Assembly: GCF_916700565.1 (NCBI RefSeq) | Contig: NZ_CAKAKO010000004.1 | Location: 372,001-436,000 of the forward strand | Source: Xenophilus sp. Marseille-Q4582 | GTDB lineage: Bacteria; Pseudomonadota; Gammaproteobacteria; Burkholderiales; Burkholderiaceae_C | DNA length: 64,000 nt | Direction: 5' to 3' | Part shown: positions 34,290 to 43,392 of the stretch, in pieces | Layout of the letters: each line of letters opens with the position of its first letter | Position numbering within the stretch: the first letter of the stretch is position 1 | Translations under genes and position numbers: made by a program | The notes under the pieces: model-generated | Told to the model about the DNA's origin: nothing | What the model saw: the letters and a program-made list of their open reading frames with translations, nothing else | The model's database searches: none

Positions 34290-34640
34290 CGGCTCAGCCC
34301 GGCAGCGGAATCGCCCCACACCGCCAGCTCGTTGCCGCCGGGCTCCGCGAAGTGGAAGCGCCGCCCGCCCGGAAAGTCGAAGATGGGCTGCTCGATGCGC
34401 CCGCCGCAGGCCCGCACGCGGTCCAGGCAGCCTTCCAGGTCGCGGCGGTAGAGCACCACCAGCGCGGCGCCGCTGCGCGTGCTGGACGCGCGGTCGGAGC
34501 GGAAGAAGCCGCCGTCCAGCCCCGCCTGCGCCGCCGCGAAGGCCTGGTACGCGGGGCCATGGGCCGTGAAGCGCCAGCCGACGGCCTGCTCGAAGAAGGC
34601 GCGGGTCGCCAGGTGCTTGAGCTGCTCAGGAGGGCCTGCG
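34290..34640 (-). pseudogene. Remnant of a VOC/glyoxalase-family protein
   Basis: The minus-strand frame contains a recognisable vicinal-oxygen-chelate half: AFFEQAVGWRFTAHGPAYQA, GGFFRSD, GAALVVLYRRDLEGCLDRVRACGG, IFDFPGGRRFHFAEPGGNELAVW. The first strand that should carry the N-terminal metal ligand and a start codon is missing; upstream is low-complexity Pro/Ala sequence with a perfect CCTGCG-GT-CGCAGG hairpin. Downstream the frame runs on past the expected end (GNELAVWGD) into the antisense of apbC. The 5' end therefore looks damaged. It could still be expressed from an upstream ATG at 34756 as a fused protein, but I consider that unlikely. Confidence 0.6.
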
Positions 34641-34656
34641 GTCGCAGGCGTAGGCC

Positions 34657-36846
34657 GTGCCGCACAGCGCGGCGCGGGCGCTGCCGACCGGGCAGCGGCC
34701 GGCGGCAGGGCTAGGCTGCGATCATCGCGTCGGCCTATCGGCTGGGCCGGCTGCAAGGGCAGCCGCGCTGACTTCGCGCCTCCGGCCTTGGCCCGCCCAC
34801 CATGCAGATTGCCCCTCCCTGCCCCCGCCCCAGCCCCAGCCCGCGCGACGCTGGCTGCGTGCCACGCTGCTGGTGCTGGCGGGCCTGCTGGTCGCGCTGG
34901 CGCTGCTGGTGCTGTTCTTCCCGTGGGACCTGCTGCGCGGACCGGTCAACCGCTTCGTGAGCGAGAAGACGGGGCGCACTTTCGAGATCACGCGTCGGCT
35001 GGACGTGAAGCCCGGCCTGCGGCAGGCCACGGTCTACCTGGACGGCGTGGAGTTCTCCAACCCGCCGTGGGCGCGCGCCTCGCACCTGGTCAAGGCCGAG
35101 CGCGCCGAGATCGACATCCGCCTGTGGCCGCTGCTCGGCGGGCAGGTGGTGCTGCCGCGCATCCGGCTCACGGGCCCCGAACTGGGCCTGCAGATGGAAG
35201 CCGACGGCCGCCGCACCTGGGCGCTGGGCAAGTCCGACGAAGGCGAGGGCGGCAAGGGCACCGTGCCGCAGATCGGCCTGCTGCAGGTGGACCGCGGCAG
35301 CCTGGACTTCCTGGCGCCGCCCTACGGCGTGGACATGCAGGGCGAGTTCGACATGGACCCGGCGCGCGGCCCCCTGCCGCTGCACTACCGGCTGAAGGGG
35401 CGCTACCAGGGCCAGGCGCTGCAGGCCGAAGGGCGCGCAGGCGAGGTGCTGCAGATCGACGCCGTGGGCGCGCCGCCGTTCCCGATGGAGATCCGCGCCC
35501 GCGCCGGCGCCACGCGGCTGCAGGCCGAGGGCAGCATCGGCTCGCTCGCGCAGCTCGACGGCATCGATGCGCGCTTCGACCTGCGCGGCCGCACGCTAGG
35601 CGACCTCTTCACGCTGCTGGGCGTGGCGCTGCCCGAAACCCCGCCCTATGCGATCAAGGGCCAGTTGCGCAAGAACGGCATGCGCTGGGACGCGGTGGCG
35701 CTGGAAGGCCGGCTGGGCCTGTCGGACATCGCGGGCGAGCTGGGTTTCGAGCAGGGCGGCGACCGTCCGCGGCTGGTCGGCCAGTTGCAGTCCAAGCTGC
35801 TGGACATGGACGACCTGGGCCCGCTGATCGGCCTGCAGCCCAGTGCGCGTTCGGCGCGTGCCGTCAAGCTCGAAGACATCGCGCCGCCCGTGACGCAGGA
35901 GCAGGCCCAGCGCCGCCGCACCGACGGCAAGGTGCTGCCCACGGCGCCGCTGGACTTCGCGCGCCTGCGCGCCATGAATGCCGACGTGCGCTACACGGCG
36001 CAGCGCATCCGCAACGTGCGCGACGTGCCGCTTGAAAAGGGGGCCGTGCATGTCAAGCTGCAGGACGCCGTGCTCACGCTGGACCCGCTGGACCTGGGCG
36101 TGGCCGGCGGCGGCGTCAAGGGCGCCATCCGCATCGACGGCGCCCGGCGGCCGGCCGACATCCGCGCCTCGCTCGACGCGCGCGCGCTGCAGCTGGCGCG
36201 CCTGGTGCCGGCGCTGGAGACGACGGGCAACAGCGTGGGCCGCATCGACGGGCGCATCAACATCGCGGGGGCCGGCGAATCGGTGGCCACCTGGCTGGGC
36301 GCCTCCTCGGGCGACGTGGCGCTGCTGATGGGCAGCGGCCAGTTCGGCAACCTGCTGCCGGTGTTCGCGACGCTGGTGGGCGGCGACATCATCAAGTTCA
36401 TCGCGCGCGGCGAAAAGGACGTGCAGCTGCGCTGCGCGGCCGTGGCCTTCGACATCGACAAGGGCCTGATGACCGGCCGCACGCTGGTGCTGGACACCAG
36501 CAATGCCGTGTTCAACGCCGAAGGCCGCATCAACCTGGCCAACGAGCGGCTGGACCTGGTGATCCACCCCGAGCCCAAGGCGCCGAGCATCCTCTCGGTG
36601 CGCACGCCGCTCACCGTGGGCGGCACGCTGGGCGATCCGAGCCCGGGCGTGGAGGCCGGGCCGCTGATCGCGCGCGCGGCCGCCGTGGTGGCCGGGGCCA
36701 CCCTCAACCCGCTGCTGGGCCTGGCGGCCACGCTGGAAACCGGCCCCGGCAAGGACGCGGACTGCGCTGCGGTGCTGAACGAGGCGCGCGCGCCCGACAG
36801 CCGCGCGGCGCGCCGGGCCGCGGAGCGCGCCAAGGCGATCCGCTGA
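34657..36846 (+). CDS. AsmA-family protein
   Basis: Large envelope protein: one N-terminal transmembrane helix (ATLLVLAGLLVALALLVLFF) is followed by GRTFEITRRLDVKPG, a typical AsmA start, then repetitive beta-rich sequence and a C-terminal AsmA-type domain (GNSVGRIDGRINIAGAGESV, GDIIKFIARGEKDVQLRC, LVIHPEPKAPSILSVRTPL). Such proteins bridge the envelope and move lipids. The start is a problem: no ATG/GTG/TTG lies just ahead of the helix in this frame. The first in-frame ATG (34657) would add about 65 Pro/Ala-rich residues and overlap the VOC remnant, while a natural-looking ATG at 34802 is in another frame just before C-runs. A 1-nt indel there, real or a sequencing error, is likely. Confidence 0.82.
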   Translation: MPHSAARALPTGQRPAAGLGCDHRVGLSAGPAARAAALTSRLRPWPAHHADCPSLPPPQPQPARRWLRATLLVLAGLLVALALLVLFFPWDLLRGPVNRFVSEKTGRTFEITRRLDVKPGLRQATVYLDGVEFSNPPWARASHLVKAERAEIDIRLWPLLGGQVVLPRIRLTGPELGLQMEADGRRTWALGKSDEGEGGKGTVPQIGLLQVDRGSLDFLAPPYGVDMQGEFDMDPARGPLPLHYRLKGRYQGQALQAEGRAGEVLQIDAVGAPPFPMEIRARAGATRLQAEGSIGSLAQLDGIDARFDLRGRTLGDLFTLLGVALPETPPYAIKGQLRKNGMRWDAVALEGRLGLSDIAGELGFEQGGDRPRLVGQLQSKLLDMDDLGPLIGLQPSARSARAVKLEDIAPPVTQEQAQRRRTDGKVLPTAPLDFARLRAMNADVRYTAQRIRNVRDVPLEKGAVHVKLQDAVLTLDPLDLGVAGGGVKGAIRIDGARRPADIRASLDARALQLARLVPALETTGNSVGRIDGRINIAGAGESVATWLGASSGDVALLMGSGQFGNLLPVFATLVGGDIIKFIARGEKDVQLRCAAVAFDIDKGLMTGRTLVLDTSNAVFNAEGRINLANERLDLVIHPEPKAPSILSVRTPLTVGGTLGDPSPGVEAGPLIARAAAVVAGATLNPLLGLAATLETGPGKDADCAAVLNEARAPDSRAARRAAERAKAIR

Positions 36847-36903
36847 GGTCGGCGCGCGGCCCGGATGTGCGATGCTGCCGGCCTCGCACCCCGCGCCGCT
36901 TCC

Positions 36904-37857
36904 ATGAATCTCCTGGCTTCGATGCGCTACCTGGTGGCGCTCAATGAACACCGCCACTTCGGCCGCGCCGCGCTGGCCAGCCACATCACGCAGCCCGCGC
37001 TGTCGAACGCGCTTCGCGCGCTGGAGCGCGAATTCGGCGTGCTCATCGTCCAGCGGGGCCGCAGCTTCGAAGGCTTCACGGCCGAAGGCCAGCTCGTGCT
37101 GGCCACCGCGCAGCGCATGCTGCACGAGCAGGAACTGCTGCGCCAGCGCCTGCGCAGCGACGCCGACCGGCCCCAGGGGGCGCTGCGGCTGGCCGCGGTG
37201 CCCACGGCCCAGCCCCTCCTGGCGGCGTTCGCCATCTCGCTGCGGCAGCGCCACCCGGGGATCACGCCCACCGTCGTCTCGATGAGCTCGCAGGAGATCG
37301 AGACCGCGCTGGACAGCATGGCCGTCGACATGGCGCTGGGCTACACCGACCGCACGCGGGTGCGCGAAGTGAGCCTCAGCGTGTGGCCGCAGTTCGTGGA
37401 GCGCTACCACTTCGTGCGGCGGCTGCCCGAGCCTGCGCCGCCCGCGGCCGACGGCCTGCAGGCGGGGCCGCCCCTGCCCTGGGCCGAGGCCGCCGGGCAG
37501 GCGCTGTGCCTGCTGAGTTCGGACATGCACAACCGCGCCATCGTCGAGGGCGCATTCCGCGAAGCCGGCCTGGCCGTGAAGCCGGCGCTGGACACCAACT
37601 CCATCCACACCCTGGCCAGCGCGGTCGCGGCCGGCGCGCTGGCGGGCGTGATGCCCGATGGGGCGCTGAGCCTGCTGCAGGGCGGTGCCTTCGAGGTGCG
37701 GGCCCTGGTCGAGCCGACGGTGCAGGCGCGCGTGGGCTTCATGAGCCACCGCAGCGACCGCCTGTCGCGGGCGCTGGAAGCCGCGCTGGCCTGGGCGCAG
37801 GACGACCGCTGGCGCGCGCAGCTGCACGCGCTGACGGGCAGGGCCCAGGCGTTCTGA
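36904..37857 (+). CDS. LysR-family transcriptional regulator
   Basis: 317 residues. N-terminal helix-turn-helix: YLVALNEHRHFGRAALASHITQ, then PALSNALRALEREFG; the effector domain follows from about residue 90. It precedes the formate-dehydrogenase-like gene on the same strand with 185 bp between, which contain two inverted repeats suitable as LysR sites. Probably it regulates the molybdoenzyme-fdhD cluster. The usual divergent LysR arrangement is not used here. Confidence 0.9.
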   Translation: MNLLASMRYLVALNEHRHFGRAALASHITQPALSNALRALEREFGVLIVQRGRSFEGFTAEGQLVLATAQRMLHEQELLRQRLRSDADRPQGALRLAAVPTAQPLLAAFAISLRQRHPGITPTVVSMSSQEIETALDSMAVDMALGYTDRTRVREVSLSVWPQFVERYHFVRRLPEPAPPAADGLQAGPPLPWAEAAGQALCLLSSDMHNRAIVEGAFREAGLAVKPALDTNSIHTLASAVAAGALAGVMPDGALSLLQGGAFEVRALVEPTVQARVGFMSHRSDRLSRALEAALAWAQDDRWRAQLHALTGRAQAF

Positions 37858-37884
37858 AGCGCGGGCGGCGATGGTGGCGCATGC

Positions 37885-37935
37885 CTTTCATTCGCCGGCT
37901 GAATGGTGCCATGCGCCGGTTCAATTGGCGCGATG
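37885..37935 (+). promoter_or_regulatory. Candidate LysR operator upstream of the molybdoenzyme gene
   Basis: Two adjacent palindromes: CATTC-GCCGGCT-GAATG (37889-37905) and GCGCC-GGTTCAATT-GGCGC (37913-37931). Both share a GCCGG(C/T)T(G/C)AAT-like core. They lie 27-46 bp after the LysR stop and about 110-150 bp before the TTG start of the oxidoreductase. No promoter boxes could be fixed nearby with confidence. Confidence 0.35.
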
Positions 37936-38042
37936 CCCCTGGTCTGCCTAGACTGGCGGCGGCCGTTCGCGGGGGCCTCGGGCCCGGGGCGCGGCCGGCA
38001 AGGTGGGGCGGCGAGCCGACCCCCAGGGAAAGGAGACCCGCA

Positions 38043-40409
<2,367 letters not shown>

Positions 40410-40412
40410 GCG

Positions 40413-40754
40413 ATGGCCGGCGAAGCGCCACCCCCGCAGGATGCGTCCGACGCGTCCCTTGCGCCTCTGCCGCCCCTGCCGCCCCTGCCGCCCCTGCGGG
40501 CCGCGCTGCTGTGCGCACTGGCGCAGGAGGACGGCGAACACGGCGTCTCGCTGCCGCGCCTGGTCAAGCGGCTGGGGCTGGGCGCGAGCGCGTTGATGCG
40601 CGAGCTGACCCTTATGGGCGATGCCGTGCTGGGCGGCGTGCAGGGGCCCGGCTGGGTGCGCGTGGCGCAGCAGGACGGGCGCTGGGTGGCGCAGCTCACC
40701 GACGCCGGGCGCGAGGCGGCCCGGGCCTTGCCGCCGGCGGCTCCGCTGCATTGA
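40413..40754 (+). CDS. Small winged-helix-like protein between fdhF-like gene and fdhD
   Basis: 113 residues. After a Pro/Leu repeat (PLPPLPPLPPLR) there is a compact helical domain, RAALLCALAQEDGEHGVSLPRLVKRLGLG and SALMRELTLMGDAV, with a C-terminal strand pair GWVRVAQQDGRWVAQLTDAGREAAR that looks like a winged-helix wing. It begins three bases after the oxidoreductase stop and precedes fdhD by 64 bp, so it is in the same operon. DNA-binding is plausible; function unknown. Confidence 0.72.
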   Translation: MAGEAPPPQDASDASLAPLPPLPPLPPLRAALLCALAQEDGEHGVSLPRLVKRLGLGASALMRELTLMGDAVLGGVQGPGWVRVAQQDGRWVAQLTDAGREAARALPPAAPLH

Positions 40755-40818
40755 GGGCGTGGACGGAATGCGTGCCGCCGCCAGAATGGAGGCCGCGCCT
40801 GCCGGGCGCGCCCGCACC

Positions 40819-41691
40819 ATGTCCATCGAGCCTTCTTCCACCGATTCCCCCATCCCCGCGCTGGCCCGCCTGCCCGTGCAGGTGTTCGGCGAGGCCGGCC
40901 TGCCGCCCGACGGCCGGTTGCGCGAGGACACGCTGGCCGCCGAAGTGGCGGTCGCCCTGGTGTTCAACGGCATCTCGCACGCCGTGATGATGGCCACGCC
41001 GCGGGACATCGAGGACTTCGCGCTGGGTTTTGCGCTCAGCGAAGGCATCCTCGATTCGGCGGCCGACTGCCGCGGCATCGAGGCCACGGTGCTCGATGCC
41101 GCCACCGCCGGCCTGCCCGACGGCATGCCGGGCATCGAGGTGCAGCTGGAGATCTCGCCGCGCACCTTCGAGCGCCTCAAGGGCCGGCGCCGCAGCCTGG
41201 CCGGCCGCACCGGCTGCGGCGTGTGCGGGGTCGAGAGCTTTGCCGCGCTGGACCTGTCGCCGCCGCGCGTGCCGGCCCGCCCCGGGGCCGCGCAGATCGG
41301 CCTGGCCGAGGTGCTGCGCGCCGTGGAAGGGCTGCGCGCGCAGCAGGCGCTCAACGCCCAGGCCGGCGCCCTGCACGCGGCCGGCTGGGCGGGCGTGGAC
41401 GGCACGTTGACCGACGTGCTGGAGGACGTGGGCCGCCACAACGCGCTGGACAAGCTGCTGGGCCGGCTGGCGCGCGCCGGCCGCCTGGGCGGCGAAGCTG
41501 CGGCGCCGGGCTTCGTCGTCATGACCAGCCGCGGCAGCCATGAGCTGGTGCGCAAGTGTGCGCAGCTGGGCGTGCCGGCCCTGGCCACCGTGTCAGCGCC
41601 CACCGCCATGGGGGTGCAGATGGCACGGCTGTGCGGCATCGCCCTCTGGGGGCTGGTGCGGCCGCCGCGCGCCTTGCGCTACACGGCCTGA
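40819..41691 (+). CDS. fdhD: Formate dehydrogenase accessory sulfurtransferase FdhD
   Basis: 290 residues. It delivers sulfur from a cysteine desulfurase to the molybdenum cofactor of formate dehydrogenases. The redox CxxC is present (RTGCGVCGVESFAAL), as are ISHAVMMATPRDIEDFALGFALSEGI, EDVGRHNALDKLLG and the C-terminal TSRGSHELVRKCAQLGVPALATVSAPTAM (the nucleotide-like binding region). The ATG at 40819 (MSIEPS) fits best; in-frame ATGs at 40768 and 40786 are alternatives. Its position implies it matures the upstream molybdoenzyme. Confidence 0.93.
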   Translation: MSIEPSSTDSPIPALARLPVQVFGEAGLPPDGRLREDTLAAEVAVALVFNGISHAVMMATPRDIEDFALGFALSEGILDSAADCRGIEATVLDAATAGLPDGMPGIEVQLEISPRTFERLKGRRRSLAGRTGCGVCGVESFAALDLSPPRVPARPGAAQIGLAEVLRAVEGLRAQQALNAQAGALHAAGWAGVDGTLTDVLEDVGRHNALDKLLGRLARAGRLGGEAAAPGFVVMTSRGSHELVRKCAQLGVPALATVSAPTAMGVQMARLCGIALWGLVRPPRALRYTA

Positions 41692-41825
41692 CGGGCCCGC
41701 GCGGGTGAGCGGGCGCTCGCCCATCCGTGCCGGCCGGCCGCCCGCCCCCCCCGGCCGCCCGGATGCGCAAAAAGTGTTACAAGCTATATCTAAATGATTC
41801 TTGCGGAGACACAATTCCGGGCACG

Positions 41826-43295
41826 ATGACGCCTTCCCGCCAGACCGATTTCGAGCAGATGTTCGACCGGGCCCCGATTTCCCTGTGGCTCGAAGACTTC
41901 AGCGCCCTGAAGGCGCTGTTCGACGGCTGGCGGGCCACGGGTGTGACCGACCTGCAGGCCCATCTGGAGGCGCACCCGTCGCGCGTTCAGCAATGCGCCG
42001 CCTGCCTGCGGCTGATCAAGGTCAATGCTCAGACACTCAAGCTATTCGCGGCGCGCAGCCAAGAGGAGCTGGAGCAGAACCTGCATGACGTGTTCCGCGG
42101 CGACATGCTCACGCGCATGCTGCCGGAGATGCTGTCGCTGTGGAACGGCCGGCTCGACTATTCCAACCAGACCGTCAACTACGCGCTGGACGGCCGCCGC
42201 ATCGAGGCCCAGATCCACGTGCGCGTGCTGCAGGGCCACGAGGCGAACTGGGACCGCGTGCTGATCTCGCTGGAGGACGTGACCGAGACCGTGGTCGCGC
42301 GCCAGCAGCTGGCGGCCAGCGAACGCCACGCGCGCAACCTGTTCGACTACTCGCCCGTGTCGCTGTGGGTGGAGGACTTCAGCGGCGTCAAGCGCCTGCT
42401 GGACGAGGCACGCGCCCAGGGTATCCAGGACTTCCGCGTTTTCCTGAGCGTGCATCCGGAGTTCGTGAGCCGCTGCATGCAGGAGATCCGCGTGCTCGAG
42501 GTGAACCGCCAGACGCTGCAGATGTTCGGCGCCCAGAGCCAGGAAGAACTGCTGGCCAACCTGAGCCAGGTGTTCCGCGACGAGATGCACGATACCTTCG
42601 CCGAGCAGCTCGTCGACCTGTGGAACGGCAAGACCGAGCAGACGCGCGAAGTCATCAATTACAGCCTGGGCGGCTCGCTGATCAACATCCACATGCAGTT
42701 CTCGGTGATGCCCGAGCACCTGCAGAACTGGGACCTGGTGCTGCTGTCATTGGTGGACATCACGGCGCGCAAGAAGGCCGAGGCCTACCTCGAGTACCTG
42801 GGCAAGCACGATTCGCTCACGCGCCTGCGCAACCGCGCCTTCTACGTGGACGAGCTCAACCGCATCTCGCGCAAGGGGCCTTGGCCGCTGAGCGCGCTGG
42901 TGATGGACCTCAACGGGCTCAAGCGCATCAACGACAGCGAAGGCCATGTGGCCGGCGATGCGCTGCTGCGCCGCGCGGGCGAGGTGCTGTCCAACGCCAC
43001 CGCGGGCCAGCCCTGGTGCGTGGCGCGCGTGGGCGGCGACGAGTTCGTCGCGCTGCTGCCCGGCGCGGACGAGCGCATGGCGCAGGAGATCCGCGCGCGC
43101 ATCGAGTCGCTGATCGACGTGAACAACCAGTTCTACCCCGGCCACCCGCTGAGCATGGCCATCGGCGTGGCCAGCGCCCAGCAGGCCGGCGAGGTGGAAG
43201 CCGCCCTGCATGCGGCCGACCAGGCCATGTTCGAGGCCAAGGCGCTGCACTACGAGGCCCTGGCGGCGCAGCCGCCCCGGCGCGCGGCGGCCTGA
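41826..43295 (+). CDS. Diguanylate cyclase with two tandem PAS-type sensor modules
   Basis: 489 residues, no membrane helix. Two homologous sensor modules (about residues 8-165 and 175-325): each starts F(D)xxPxSLW(L/V)EDFS, has an EL-x-NL-x-xVFR segment and a LWNG(R/K) motif, and ends with a PAS-C-type VLISLEDVT/VLLSLVDIT strand. A GGDEF domain follows (LEYLGKHDSLTRLRNRAFY; catalytic RVGGDEF near residue 403). No inhibitory RxxD lies just upstream of GGDEF. It probably makes c-di-GMP in response to a cytoplasmic cue. An AT-rich stretch at 41766-41815 upstream is the likely promoter region. Confidence 0.93.
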   Translation: MTPSRQTDFEQMFDRAPISLWLEDFSALKALFDGWRATGVTDLQAHLEAHPSRVQQCAACLRLIKVNAQTLKLFAARSQEELEQNLHDVFRGDMLTRMLPEMLSLWNGRLDYSNQTVNYALDGRRIEAQIHVRVLQGHEANWDRVLISLEDVTETVVARQQLAASERHARNLFDYSPVSLWVEDFSGVKRLLDEARAQGIQDFRVFLSVHPEFVSRCMQEIRVLEVNRQTLQMFGAQSQEELLANLSQVFRDEMHDTFAEQLVDLWNGKTEQTREVINYSLGGSLINIHMQFSVMPEHLQNWDLVLLSLVDITARKKAEAYLEYLGKHDSLTRLRNRAFYVDELNRISRKGPWPLSALVMDLNGLKRINDSEGHVAGDALLRRAGEVLSNATAGQPWCVARVGGDEFVALLPGADERMAQEIRARIESLIDVNNQFYPGHPLSMAIGVASAQQAGEVEAALHAADQAMFEAKALHYEALAAQPPRRAAA

Positions 43296-43392
43296 GCGCG
43301 GGCGGCCGGCACCCGGGCAAATCCCTACGCCCGGCCGGCCGGGCCGCCGCGAAAGCGGCTCGCACGGGGCTTCTGGGCTATCGTCGCGCCCC

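Noticed and set aside
34236-34294. Continuation of the VOC-like frame into apbC as a genuine overlapping gene
   Set aside because: Past GNELAVW the residues follow apbC antisense codons and add a non-family tail.
41763-41825. Longer N-terminus of the diguanylate cyclase (ATG at 41763)
   Set aside because: The sequence is AT-rich and promoter-like, and the encoded peptide does not resemble the rest of the protein.
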